From the NCBI GenBank assembly GCA_963682025.1, contig CAVMKG010000261.1:1-64000 (forward strand): DNA of 64,000 bases, written 5' to 3'. This document shows positions 23,560-35,488 of the stretch, piece after piece. The position numbers and the translations under genes are program-made. The notes under the pieces were generated by a model. It was not told where the DNA came from, searched no databases, and worked only from the letters and a program-made list of their open reading frames with translations. Every line of letters begins with the position of its first letter. Positions within the stretch are counted from its first letter, which is position 1. The stretch comes from Cordilura impudica. Its lineage: Eukaryota > Arthropoda > Insecta > Diptera > Scathophagidae.

Positions 23560-24342
23560 AACAAGTAAGAAAATTATAGTCGGTCTAGACCGACTATATG
23601 ATACCCTATACCATGCGTTTAGAGACCCTATCTCATAGACCGAACTAACTGGATATAGAAAATAAGCATAAACCAAATTTGAGTGGGATTTTTATTAATT
23701 TTTTTGGCCGCAGATATGAAAAAGTTCATATTGGATGCTATATCTATATGGGGACTAGGTCCAAAAATGGACCAATCCTGATCATGTTTGGTAAAGTCTC
23801 TTGTATTTTGCAAAAATATATACAAACAAAATTTGAGAAGAATCAGTGCAATATTTTTGTTTTTAATAGATTTAAGTGAAGATCGGGAAGCAGTCTATAT
23901 GGGGCCAAAGGGATCATTTTTGGACTACTCATTAATGGATGTAATGAACGCATACAAACCCAATTTGAGTAAGATCTATATGACAATTTGGATCTTATGG
24001 CAATTTATGTCGATTTCATAGGGGTAATTTGTATGGGGGCTAGGTCTGAACATGGACCGATTTTCACCAATTTCAATAGCGTTCATCCCATGGCCGATAA
24101 AAGCTTACGTACCAAATTTCAGCAAAATATATTCATATTTGCGACCTGCAGTTTGATTACAAGCTTTACATGGACACACAGACGGACGGACGGACGGACG
24201 GACATCGTTAAAGCGAATCAGATAGTGATTCTGATTCGATCGGTATAATTAAAGGTGGGTGTAGGTCAAATATTTTTGGTTGTTACTAACAGCAGCACAA
24301 AGTCATTATACCCAAACCACATAGTGGTATAGGGTATAAAAA
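23560..24342 (+). mobile_element. Interspersed family B, copy B7, best preserved
   Basis: Starts AACAAGTAAGAAAAT. A perfect 24-bp palindrome lies at 23575-23598, centred on TCTAGA. ATACCCTATACCA at 23601-23613 is matched inverted by TGGTATAGGGTAT at 24325-24337. The GACG tract has four perfect repeats. No transposase or reverse transcriptase coding: the family is non-autonomous and its mobilising partner is not in this window. Confidence 0.85.
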
Positions 24343-24380
24343 TGATGGTTGGTCTAGAGCGACTCCATCATGTGTTTAGA

Positions 24381-24703
24381 GCAGAGTTCAGAAAAATACA
24401 CACACTGAATAAAAAACTCGTACATATATGTAAACAAATATAGGCCAGGCCAATAAACACATATTTTTATTTTCATATCAATTATGTGTGTTTCTAAATT
24501 TTGTACGGTGACCAACACAATCATGACTGTGGTTCGTTTTAATATTTTGTTATCTACACGAACATTTCTCTATCAAGTATTTTTCGTTTCGAACACACAT
24601 AAACCACACAGATTCGAGTGTAGCTTTATTTTAAATTTGTTATTTGCACGTGTACTGCTAAAAAACCGAACATCTAAAAATTAAAACATTATCCACTCGC
24701 GAT
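24381..24703 (+). repeat. Interspersed family C, single arm (C1)
   Basis: The stretch from GCAGAGTTCAGAAAAA to AACATTATCCACTCGCGA recurs at 44800-45150 and, inverted, at 45318-45590. Recognisable blocks are AAAACTCGTACATATATG, TCTAAATTTTGTACGGTG and AGATTCGAGTGTAGC. It lies between two family B pieces. No coding. Confidence 0.8.
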
Positions 24704-24790
24704 GTGGTTTGGGATATAATGACTTTGTGTTGCTATTTGTAACTACCAAAAATATTTGACATAGACCCATTTTTTATTATACCGATCAAA
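24704..24790 (-). mobile_element. Interspersed family B, 3'-end fragment (B8)
   Basis: About 87 bp, reverse orientation, with ATGACTTTGTGTTGC, AACTACCAAAAATATTTGAC and ATTATACCGATC. Confidence 0.75.
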
Positions 24791-27066
24791 TAAAAAATAT
24801 TTTCATCTGGTTGGATGTGAGGTGATCGCTATGTTGAGTTCATCACATTTATGTTTAATTTTTGTAGTTGGAGACGGTATTCTGGCACTCTAAATTTAAT
24901 ATACTCCACATTCTTGTTTAAATTTACTCCGGAGCAGCATCAAAAATGTATTAAATTGGCAAAATTCAATTTTTTTTTTCGCAGAACTGAAATGTACTTG
25001 AGAAAAAAAAATTTTGAACTACATGCATACATTTGAACTAGTACATATTGAGGAAAAATAAATAAAGTAATAATAAAAGTGTTTGAAAATAAATTCAATC
25101 GATTTTCTAGTTAACTCATTTTAATAGAAGACCCATCAAAATTACATATTTTATTGAATATCACAACAGTTAGGACATGAATGCGTTGAATGCGTCTATC
25201 ATGCCATATACATATTAGATATGTTGATCTGGAAAAAATGAAAATATTTTCAAAAAGCTAAAAAATAAACCTTTTTTTAAAACGGTCCAGCTCGGAATGG
25301 GTTAACGCTAGACCAGAAATATTTTGGGAATCTTTATAGAACATGCCAAGGTAGATTTCTTGTCTTGGGGGCTTTTTTCATTTTTTTTTTGTGAGTCGTT
25401 CTAATATATATTTTTTTTTAATTTGATCCTTTGAAACTTTGAAGTGCTTTAAAAGAGAAACCAGATCATCAAAGGAAAAATTTTTTTATGTTTTTGAAAA
25501 AATATTCTTCTCGAACTTTTTTTTGGAAAAAGGTCCTTGTATCGTTTTATTTTTGAAATATATTTAAATATTTGAAGAATATTTTCTTTTAAATGACTTT
25601 TTTGTTACAACTAAATAAACAAATAAAATAATATATAAAATTATTGAAGCCAATTCCAATGTAAACAATTCAAATTATTATTTAAAATACCCATCCTAGA
25701 ATTATGTTCTAAGCTAAATTTAAAGTTTAAAAGGTTTAATAATGTATTTCGAAGCTTGTCAAAAGGCTTTCGATATTTTAGTTTTATATATCATTGTGTA
25801 GACATTCCAGTAAAAAGGTTATAATTTAAAATTTTCAAATAACCACAACTAATGTTTTTAATTTGAAGTGCACTTCTACCAGGCTCTTTTTTATTTCTTT
25901 CAATTTACATTTAATAAATTATTATATATAATTTTCCCCACATCCTTCTTTATGGTGTTTTTTATTTAAATATAATTTATTATTTAAGTATTTGTTATTT
26001 AATTATTTATTTATCCTGCTTTAATTCTTTGTCCTGTTTTCTAAATTTAATAACATAATTTTTTTTAGATTTTATTATCATAAATTGGAGATTATCTGTT
26101 GTTTCCTTTACAATTTAAATTGCAGCCGTTTAAGCCATCCCATTTAATGTAAAAAATTATTGTTATTGCTTTTTAATTATTTTTATGATACTACAAACAA
26201 TTAATATTACTCTATAGCTAAGTGAATAGCCGCCACTGCAGAGTTTATTGTAGTTAGCAGCGTAATAAACAATACGCTGTTGTATTATCTGTTATGTGAA
26301 TTACCAGCCTGGATTTAAAACGAAATATTATTGTAATACGGTAATAAATATGTTTCTAAATTTGTATTTTTTTTTCTCCAAAAATTGTTGTTAACTTATG
26401 ATAATCAGCAGGCAATATTGTAGTAAATTTGCATAATATGCATTTGATTGCACAGAATACGAAGCTTAATATAAATTTCCGAAATCACACAATCATGTAG
26501 TAATTATGGGTTAAATTACAGCGAAATGTTAAATACCACAAATTATTGGGAATAAAAATAAATAAATTAGTAAATTGTAATATACCTATAAACAAATTAA
26601 ATATTTGAATTTAAGCAGAAGGTATTTAATCGAAATTTGATTGCGATTTTCAGTTGTTTGTTTTTAGAACATCAAATTGCCCATTAAGGTAAAGTTTTGG
26701 ATGAAAGTACTAGGCCAGTATACTAAGAACTCAAAAGGGTTTGTGTTCTTAGGCCAAACTTTTTTATGACCATTTATATTAATATATTTTTTCTTAGGAA
26801 CACAAAAGAAAATCAGAGCACCCTTGGGGCGTATGGGCGTATAAGTTTTTTCAATGCTGTACTTGTTATTGTTGTATTTCTAGATTTTGTAATTTATGTG
26901 TCTTAGCTGTAGTTGTTGTTGTTATCGTAATATTTGTGACATATTAGTTTTGGCTGGTATTACCATATTTTTTAAAAACATTATCCCGAAATAAAAAAAT
27001 TTCCCATATCAAAAACCTAAATTTTCCTAAAAAGGTTAATATTTATTGGTTTTTTTTTTATAAAAA
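24791..27066. other. Very AT-rich sequence without a recognised gene
   Basis: No credible open frames. GTACTAGGCCAGTATACTAAGAACT near 26707 resembles the sequence at 29266 that borders the hAT-bearing region, so a small unidentified repeat may be present. Nothing else recognised. Confidence 0.5.
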
Positions 27067-27470
27067 CTAGTAGACTCCAGTACTCGAAATTCGAGTGCAA
27101 ATACTAGGAAATTTAATTTTTCATTCAATCTTCTTCTTTCGATGTTTTTTTTAATCTATATTCATATATATATATATATATATATAAAATATTTATAAAT
27201 AAAAAAATAAAATCCATTAAATTGTGAATTTTTAAATAAAATTCATTAAATTTCATGATAAATATTTAGTGGACACACAGAAGAAATTAAAATGCGATTA
27301 GTAGTAAATAAATGTATAAGAGTCTAAAGGTAAGCTAATGAATTTAAGGCAATTCACAATATAACACAGGGCCATTAAAATTAACTCTTTTTTGAAACAA
27401 TCAATAATAAATGTACAGGCGACGAATTGTGAATTAGCTAAAGTTGTTTAGTATAACTTTAGGCTCTTTT
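27067..27470 (-). mobile_element. Helitron-like fragments (H5) with simple repeats
   Basis: The CTAG terminus with hairpin CTCGAAATTCGAG is at 27067-27130 (minus). An internal block in the same orientation is at about 27317-27370, and an opposite-strand block (GAATTGTGAATTAGCT...TTTAGGCTCTTTT) at about 27425-27470. An (AT)n run lies at 27164-27186. The copy is rearranged. Confidence 0.6.
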
Positions 27471-27483
27471 AAAATAATTTATT

Positions 27484-27545
27484 ATAAATATTTTATTTTA
27501 TTTTATTTTATTTTATTGTATTTTATTTTATTTTATTTAATATAT
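27484..27545. repeat. (TTTTA)n microsatellite
   Basis: About ten imperfect repeats of TTTTA. Confidence 0.9.
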
Positions 27546-27826
27546 TTTTAACACATATTATACTCAAATTTTATCATTCGGCAGTTCTCCTCTATATTAT
27601 ATATAACTACGCCAAATTTCGCTTTCCTCCGCGGGCGCATTTTGCTTAAAAAGTGGTCGAAATATTTACCTTCACGTATTAATATACAGATAAAAATTAG
27701 TTAGATTTTCAAAAATATTTTAAATATTTTATGTGTTAGCAGGGGCCTAATTTTCGCAGTCGTGATTGAAATAGTTCCGTATCGAAATTTATTTCGTTAA
27801 TGTAAATATTTCTAATTTCCTTAGTC

Positions 27827-28075
27827 GTTACGAAACGAAACGATTTATTGTTTTACGAGGTCCGATCAACAAGTCCGTGACTTTTCGAACTTCCCTCGTA
27901 GTTATATGAAATGCAACACTGCACCCATCAAGTACCACCTGTTAACAGGTGGTTACGAAACGAAACGATTTATTGTTTTACGAGGTCCGATCAATAAGTC
28001 CGTGACTTTTCGAACTTCCCTCGTAGTTATATGTAATGCAACACTGCACCCATCAAGTACCACCTGTTATCAGAC
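27827..28075 (+). repeat. 125-bp tandem duplication covering the mariner left end
   Basis: GTTACGAAACGAAACGATTT begins at 27827 and again at 27952. Each unit holds about 28 bp of flanking DNA plus the first ~95 bp of the mariner element. The two differ at only a few sites, so the duplication occurred after mariner insertion and is fairly recent. Confidence 0.92.
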
Positions 28076-28755
28076 TACTATAAAATTTTGGGCAAGTTCC
28101 GTCATTTACTTTGCGTTTAATGTTCAAAACATACAACCTCGTGTTTTTTTTTTAATGGAATTTCAATTCGATAACTATGGTAAAAAAGTTGTTTACTGAC
28201 TTTCGTTGTGGTCGCACAAATATAAATGACGCTGAACATTCTGGACGGCCAATTGAAGTCAATACACCCGAAAATGTCGAAAAAATCCACGATATGGTAT
28301 TGGCCGATCGAAGAGTAAAAGTGCGTGAGACTGATGCCATACGCATTTCATATGGTAGTGTGGTTTCGATTTTAAATGATCAATTGGGTTTAAGAAAGTT
28401 GTCTGCAAGATGGGCCCCGCGTTTGCTCTCAATTGACCATAAACGTAATCATGTGACAACTTCAAAATTCCGTGAATTCGGCTACGAATTGGCAGCTCAT
28501 CCGCCATATTCTCCGGATTTAGCCCCCAGTGACTATTTCCTATTTCCAAACCTAAGAAATAGCTCGGTGGAAAGAGATTTAGCTCCAATGATGAAATTAT
28601 TAATCAAAAATGCCTATTTTATGGACCTCGAAGAATCCTGTTTTTTGAGAAACGTTGGCCTAAGTGTATTGAGCTAAAAGGAGATGTTGAAAAATAATAT
28701 GCAAAAAAAAACTGTGTTTTATTCTAAAAGTCACGGACTGATTGATCCGTCCTCG
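27981..28755 (+). mobile_element. Mariner element, internally deleted
   Basis: Terminal inverted repeats begin CGAGGTCCGATCAATAAGTC on the left and, inverted, CGAGGACGGATCAATCAGTC on the right. TA dinucleotides flank both ends (27979-27980, 28756-28757), the mariner target duplication. Length 775 bp against about 1.3 kb for intact mariners. The loss is in the middle of the transposase. Confidence 0.93.
28177..28677 (+). pseudogene. Mariner transposase, central deletion
   Basis: Open frame of 166 codons. The N-terminal part, from KKLFTDFRCGRTNINDAEHS through VSILNDQLGLRKLSARWAPR, is the helix-turn-helix and linker region with the (W)VPRLL-type motif. The frame then jumps directly to FGYELAAHPPYSPDLAPSDY, the region around the third catalytic D (mariners have D,D34D). 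The stretch carrying the first two aspartates, roughly 150 residues, is deleted. The natural start lies upstream near 28155 (MEFQF) but is in another frame. Cannot encode active transposase; the intact inverted repeats mean it could in principle be moved in trans. Confidence 0.93.
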
Positions 28756-29121
28756 TAGTATTGTAAAAGACGGAAAAAAATAAATTTTACATTGCTGCAT
28801 ACATGTAACAGATTAAACAGAAAATGTAAACAAATAACATATGATTATTATAAAATTGAAAAAAAGTAAGACATTGAAAATAAATTAAATATTAACAAAA
28901 TGCATTCAACTTTGTTTTTTTTTTTATTTATCATCTTCCAGTTCCATACAAATTTTATATCAATGGTCAAATTTTATAAAACGTTTTGAAATTTGTATAA
29001 AAAATTTGATATTTTTGAAATTTATCTAAAATATTTTTCTTTAAAATGTGACCATTTCTCTCAAAATTTCGGTTGTCTAAAATGAAATCAACATATTATC
29101 CACGAATGACCAACAAAATGA
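28756..29121. other. AT-rich sequence
   Basis: No gene or repeat recognised. Confidence 0.5.
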
Positions 29122-29280
29122 TTCAATATTGCTGGTTATGGAATTAGTGCCCGCCTTAAACTCTGTGGTAATGAAAAATTTATTTATTTCTTATTGGCCG
29201 ATGATCCCTATTTACTGGTCGATAATATTTTGGAACAATTTGAAGAAATTCTAGGTACTAAGGTACTAAGGCCAGTATAG
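29122..29280 (+). pseudogene. Coding-like fragment of unknown identity
   Basis: About 50 open codons with balanced amino-acid composition: NIAGYGISARLKLCGNEKF, then IYFLLADDPYLLVD and NILEQFEEILGT. Less AT-biased than its surroundings. Preceded closely by a stop in frame and followed by GGTACTAAGGCCAG sequence that appears repeat-like. It could be an exon or pseudogene fragment; no family was recognised and no start codon or clear splice sites are visible. Confidence 0.3.
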
Positions 29281-29864
29281 TAAAAACTTCGATTTAAGGG
29301 AACTTTGGTATTCTATAAGAACAGTGTCAGCGCGATCAGTGCTAACTTTTGCCAAGCAAAAAGTGGCAAAAAGTACCTCAAAAAGCGCTAAATTACATTG
29401 AAATGTAAAGAGTTGTTTTACGGTTCAAAAAATTGTATTGTTGTTAGTTAAAAAAAATTTATAGTTTAGTTTATATTTGAGATCAATAAAATACTTTTTT
29501 TCAATAAAAATTTACATAAAGTACGTTAATTTTCAAATGAAACTTTATCATTTTCTGACTCAGCATCTTTAGGCAATTGCATTTTTTTAAAAAAAATTTA
29601 CATTTTTATTTTTGAAGTGAATTTAATATAGTGGAAACATTTGAGGATTTTTATAATTAGTACTACATGAGTTATAAGTTATCAGTTTTACATTTTTGTA
29701 CATAACGCTCCATTAAATATCAAAATTGAATAAAAAAATTACAATGGATATACACACATGTCTTTATTTTAATATTCATATGAATTGAATGAAATAAAGA
29801 TTTGTAAAAGCGGTCAAACTGAAAAACGAAGAGAGCCACTTTAGCGTTTTTTTTTTGTTTAAAG
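29281..29864. other. Left host flank of the hAT insertion
   Basis: Begins with AGGCCAGTATAGTAAAAACT. The reverse-strand sequence right of the hAT element (33052-33125) contains GAGGTACTGGCCAG, so the hAT may have landed inside an older element with weak inverted ends. No coding seen. Confidence 0.35.
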
Positions 29865-29872
29865 GTACTAAA

Positions 29873-32800
29873 TAGGGCTTGCAATACCGGACCAAATTTT
29901 CAAAACTGGTATTTCGGTATTTCATAATATTAATACCGGGATTCCGGTATTAATACCGGTATTTAAGAAAACAAAAAAAGCGAAACTACACTGCAAAAAA
30001 TAGAAAAAATAATTAAAAAACAAAATAAAATATTTTATTCAATAATGTATAATTCAAAACAATAAACTTTTTTTAAAGTGCCACAAAAGAGAAGAAAAAT
30101 ATAAACAAAAGGGTAATAAAATAATGAATAACATATAAGTATAACTAGTCCTATGTCCTATTGTTGTGATTTGCCTTTAGAATATGCCCTCAACAATGTT
30201 AAATTATCAAGAGTTTTGTCGTTTAAGCCGGATCGAATTTTTGTACACAACAGCCCTGCTGCTGAAAAGCTCTTTTGGCCTCGACGCTAGTTGGTGGTAT
30301 GGATATAAGGCAGTCATATGCTAGTTGAAGATATTTTCCTCTCATATGTTGTACTTCGGAATATGCTAGCTCCTGTTTTATAACTTTATAAAGTACTTTA
30401 GTATTCATCGTTTTTGAAATTTCATTCGCTGTTTTCATCATATTAACTCTCTTGGAAATTGCCATTTGTAGTTTTTCTTTCATTGTCATCGAAATTAGAA
30501 TTTCTGGCTCAGAATCAGCAGATGACTTGGACACGTCGACGGAAGAGGCTCCTATGTTTTCAATATCGTCATCATCGATATTATATAAGCATTGCAATAA
30601 ATTTATAATTATTTTTATAATTGTTGCTTTGTTAATTCGATTAAAAATTTCATCTTCGTCGTCATCTTCTGATTCAGTAGGATTGTGCAGGTATTGCAGT
30701 AGACTCGATAAATCAGTACGCCTTTGTTTTATACGAATAATTAGCCCTTCCTTGAATTCATTACTTAAAGCAGTATTCTGTTCTGTCAATTGATTAAACA
30801 TAAATAGTAAAGCTGCATCTGCGCTAAAAAGAGCAGCATCTTGACGACAACAAGCTTCAACAGTTAATTTGATTGGAAGAAGAACTGAAATAACTGATGA
30901 TGCTAAAGAGAAATCAATTTCCGAAAATGATATTTCGGCATTTAAATTTAAATCAATCAAAGCCTTTTGTGTGCAGTTCTTCAACTGGACAAAGCGTTTT
31001 AGCATGGCAAGTAACCTATTCCAACGTGTTTTAGAATCTAGAATTAAACTAAGTTCCTTTCCAAATTGTTCTTTAACGTGTTTCTGTAAAGCCTTATCAT
31101 TTTTCATTGCCGAATATCTGAATAGCTTCACAACTGTTCTGATTTTTTTAATCAATGGACCTACCTGTTCATGAGTAATTAAACAGTCAATTGCATTGTT
31201 TTCTTGAAGTATTGCTAAACTATTTTCATCAAGATCACTATCACTTTCATCACTTGTATACTGGTTATCATCTTCGTTAGAATTAAAATGTTCTGCATCA
31301 GACTTATCTGTGGTGTTCAGTTCATCTTCATTTTCTAAATTTTGGTGTATCATATTTATATATAAAATCTTAATGACAGCCAATTGAATTCCGTGAACTA
31401 AGCAAAGTTGTTGCCTTGCACAAGTCAATTTTCCAACTTTGGTCATGACAGATGCACCATCGGTTGAAACTTGAAATAATTTAAGCTTTTCTTCAACGAG
31501 GACAACACACTTTTCTGCAGGCAATGATCCTCGCACGCGAACTAATCCTAGGTTCCAGAATTTCTTGATGCCAGCATGAACATTTATATTTAAATAACGT
31601 CGGTTTTTGACTGATGTCCATTCATCAAATGTAAGACTAAATCTTTGTCCTAAAAGAATTTGAGATTCTAATTCTTTAATCATATTTGCACGAATTTTTT
31701 CACTGTGGTGCACAACCAAATTTTTTATAGAGTTTATAGATTTTGGTATATTTTCATAGCCTCTGGCAGCTAAACCTTTTCTGATATCCATGGAAGTGCA
31801 AAATATGTTAAACGACAAACCGTCACATGCCGTCATGCGAGCTAAAACTGCAGGCAAAGAATTGTCCGTTTCAGAAATGAAAAATGTTGTTATTTTCCCG
31901 CTAGAAACTTTTTCCACTTCAGAAGTTGATGATTCTGGCCCAATTGCAATCAAAACGTTGGAGCTCGGAGCATTTCTTTTTTTTAAATTTATTTGGTGGA
32001 GTGTCTTAGGTGGGTATGCAAACCACTTGAACTACCTCCTTGCGACTTTATTACCTTGTTACACTTCTTACATTTTGAAATTTGTCCCTTTTTTTCACGA
32101 AGAAAATAGAACCATACGGAATTTTCATCACCTGATTTTTCCTCAAAAACATAATTTTCCATGGCTAAAAAAACAGCGCTTTAACTTTAAGTAAATTACA
32201 GAAATTTTTTAATATTTGTACCCCCTTATTATTATCTAAAACAGAGGAGCTGCTATTTATCAATTGAAATCAACTCTTATGTGATATGTGATTATTAATT
32301 ATAATTATGATTTTAATTTTTTTTTTCACTATCATATTGTACACAAACACAATTCTCTAAATTTTCTAAAACTTTGCAACTAACTATGAGCACATAACTT
32401 ATCTATAAAAAAAATACATGGCTTCAATATTGAAAATTTAGAAAAATTCAAAACAATAATTTTCCATAGCAACGGCTTGCTATGTGAATTTATGTCTTTT
32501 TAGTATTTATAGTATTTTTAAAATAACAGAACACGTTTTTATCGGTTAATTACTTCTTTATTTCTAGAGCATTCTAGCAAAAGCCCCTTTTTCTATCAAA
32601 CAAAAAATTTATAATGAATCATTGAATTCAAAAATGACATAAAACATATGATCCATAGTAATGAACTTCAAAAGGCAGTGTTGTATTAGTCCATATTTTA
32701 TATGCTAACGACCTCTGAACTGAAGGAAATGAACGTACAAAAAAGCTCTTTCTTAATGTACAAACAATGAATTACTGCAGTATTGCCACTACACCTGTAC

Positions 32801-33043
32801 GCAATTTTCAAAATTACATTTAATCTTTGAACATGACAACACTTAAAAATATGCTAATTACTTATAAAAAATAAAATAGTTAAATAAAAATGATATGAAT
32901 GTTAACTTACAGCAAAAATGTTTAATACCGGATACCGGTATTAAGTGGTCATTAATACCGGTATTGAACGGTATTCAAAAAAAGTGTAGGTAATACCGGG
33001 ATCCCGGTTTCCGGTTTCCGGGATCCCGGTATTGCAAGCCCTA
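29873..33043 (-). mobile_element. hAT-superfamily DNA transposon, complete ends
   Basis: 3171 bp. Left end TAGGGCTTGCAATACCGG (29873-29890) and right end CCGGTATTGCAAGCCCTA (33026-33043) are an 18-bp perfect inverted repeat. A perfect 8-bp target duplication GTACTAAA flanks it (29865-29872 and 33044-33051), diagnostic of hAT. Subterminal regions carry repeated ATACCGG/CCGGTAT motifs, likely transposase-binding sites by analogy with other hATs. The single gene is on the minus strand. Confidence 0.95.
30158..32162 (-). pseudogene. hAT transposase with BED zinc finger, two frameshifts
   Basis: About 2.0 kb, near 668 codons, typical hAT length. Start chosen at ATG 32162, just ahead of the BED finger. 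The finger shows SVWFYF, CKKC and LHTHLRH. A shift in the A/T run near 31975-32000 separates it from the body, which is open for 576 codons (31953-30223). The RNase H-like fold shows SLTFDEWTS (first D), VSTDGASVM (second D), CLVHGIQLAV (the C..H motif) and SKTRWNRLL (the TRWN motif). At the C-terminus ISIPPTSVEAKR opens the hAT dimerisation region. A second shift near 30270-30277 moves the rest (SFSAAGLLCTKIRSG onward) to another frame, ending in TAG at 30158-30160. The dimerisation tail is complete if that shift is allowed. Only two lesions suggest recent loss of function or sequencing error. Confidence 0.93.
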
Positions 33044-33212
33044 GTACTAAATGAAAAAAAACACTTTTTGGGTCGTTAGATTGCATCGTTAAGTGAGCAT
33101 CGCTGGCCAGTACCTCTAAAAAAGCTGACATATCGTGAATATGTATTGGGGAATCCATATCAAGTCCACAGTAGTTAAATTTGTCGTCTCTAAAATTAGC
33201 ACAATAATCATA

Positions 33213-33611
33213 TCTATAATATTAATAGGGTAGTCGATTTCTTGTGACCGGTGTTTTGTTCTACCGTTTTATTCCGATTTTGACCAAACGTATATTCTTT
33301 GAAAGGTATTTCTTTTTACCCGTTTTGCAGATTTACAGATTTTTAAATTTTTTCCTCTATTTTGAGTAAATTGCATTTAAAGTTGCTACTAACACTTACA
33401 TAAAATTATCCAAACACATTATAAAATTATAAAATTATGCTATGTGTGTTTAATAAATTTGTTAATGGGTTTGTAATAAAAATGAGTTTGTTTTTTGTGT
33501 TGATTTGTGAATTGGCTATAATTGATTAGCATACTTTTAGGGTCTCTATTTAATGAAAAAATAAAATTTCCTACAATTTGCGCTCGAATTTCGAGGACTA
33601 GAATCTGCTAG
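33213..33611 (+). mobile_element. Helitron-like element H6, complete
   Basis: A|TCTATAATATTAATAGGG...GAATCTGCTAG|T with the CTCGAATTTCGAG hairpin. About 399 bp with no coding. The AAAATTAT motif is locally repeated around 33405-33440. Confidence 0.88.
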
Positions 33612-34602
33612 TGTGGATAAATACACTTGTAGATTTTTTTAAATTGTCCGAACTGCTGTTAAAGTCGATTTTCTAACTGGCCTTTAAACCGCACAGTGAT
33701 GCCACTTTTTCCCCTCAATCGTTTCAAAATGGTGTCCCCGCAGTATGGTTTGTATTTACTTTTATATTCGACGCAAAAATTTTATGTTTCTCGAATGTAA
33801 TTCGGATGGCATGTTCCAAAGTGGAGGCAAAATTTCAAACATTTTGGTCCATGATTCTTTGTTTTCGATTTTAATAAAATCCCAAAATTAATACCTAGCG
33901 ATAATTAATCACGTACATGTACAACATCGTACATTAATCGAATCATCGAGTCAGTGAAGATCGTAAGTATGTATTAAGATGGTAGGTTCTGCTTTTAGTC
34001 TCTGTTTTTCACTATACTGTTAACAACTTCAGCCTACTTCGTGGGCATACAGAAAAATGGGTGCAACTTTGTAATTATTACAAAATTTTTCTTTACTCTT
34101 ATTAATGCCACGTTTTCATTTTACCTCTATTATCTTACTCTTAATTACAGCTGCCCACCCAACATTATTTTATTTCCTTTTCCTTAACAACAATTTCACC
34201 ACAAAAAAAAACAAGTTAATTTTGGGCAAATATTGAAACAAGTTCCAACAAAATAATGTCCATTACTTAAATAACAATACACGACTACAGCTAAAGCTAC
34301 AGAATAATCCAAATACACGTACAAACTCTTAACAATTCACTTGAAGCAAAACACATGTGTAGTAGAACAACATGTAGACAAATCTAAAGTACACAATGGA
34401 AGGAGTACAGAATAAAGAAATCAAAAGGAAGGCATGAACAAACATTAACCGAAAATTGTATACAAATAAATTTTACAACAACAAAAAAAAATATCCAAAT
34501 AAACACATATTTAATTCTAATGAGTTAACATAGATTGCAGTGGTAGTGGTTGTGGTGGTGCGGATGGTGGTATTAGAGCATAAACTACTGGAACTGATAA
34601 CA
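33612..34602. other. Unassigned sequence
   Basis: No open frame of note. A GGTGGT/GTGGTG-rich stretch occurs at about 34539-34575. No element recognised. Confidence 0.45.
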
Positions 34603-34950
34603 CTGTGCGACAAATAAAAACTTATTGAAAAATTCACGGACTTGACAGTATAGGTTCGATTCTCCTACCAAAGGGTATTAAAACGCTATACTAAGTTTGG
34701 TGATAATTTTTTATGGCCCTAAAATTATTCTGAACATCAGTGGGCCCCTCGAAAAAATGTATCATCAGCTTCTATGCAATTCAGCTAATTCAGACTTGGT
34801 TATAATGCTTAACTATATTTTGCAATAAAATATCTAAGAATCCGTTGAACAACTTTTATTGATATGTTCAAAAAAGTTCAGCTTTTGTTAGTGAAGAATT
34901 AGAGGTCCCTACAAATTATGCTGAAAATGGTGGAAATAAATTTTCTGTTT
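34603..34950 (+). repeat. Interspersed family D, copy D1
   Basis: Begins AACACTGTGCGACAAAT and shares GACAGTATAGGTTCGATTCT, ATCAGTGGGCCCCTC, AATTCAGACTTG and AATCCGTTGAACAA with 49231-49510. No coding. Related to an unidentified element. Confidence 0.8.
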
Positions 34951-35010
34951 TTTTTTGAAGAAGTGCAGGCAAGAATGACTTTTTTCATCTGTATATTTTC
35001 ATACCCTGCA

Positions 35011-35488
35011 CCATATTGTAGTCAGGGCATAATGACTTTGTACTGATGTTTGTAACTACCAAAAATATATGACCGTTTCATTTATTATACTGATCGACCC
35101 ATAATCTCTTTCTGAGTCGATTTAGCGATGTCGGCTTAAATTGCCATAATATTAAAATTATCATATAGATCTCGGTCAAATTGGAGTTGTGTATGTTTAT
35201 TACATCCATTTAGCAGTAGTCAAAAAGTAAATCCTATAGGACAATTTTTAGCTGCTTCCCCATATGAATCTAATTTCTAATCTTCACCTAAAATGCATAG
35301 ATTTTTCTCAAATTTGGTTTGTATGTGTTTTTGCAAGAAATAAGTGACCTTACGAAATATGGATTGGACCATTTTTCAACCTATTCCCCTTATAAATATA
35401 CAATCCGATATGAACGTTTTCATATTCGAAGCAAAAGATTAACAACAATTTATGCTTATTTTCCATATCTAGTTAGTTGGACATAAGA
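35011..35488 (-). mobile_element. Interspersed family B, copy B9
   Basis: Inverted copy beginning ATACCCTGCACC and running to CTAGTTAGTTGGACAT. The GACG tract and adjacent block are deleted (a jump at CGATGTCGGCTTAAATTGCC). Confidence 0.75.

Noticed and set aside
30452..31174. Plus-strand frames of 101-113 codons
   Set aside because: Antisense shadows of the minus-strand hAT transposase.
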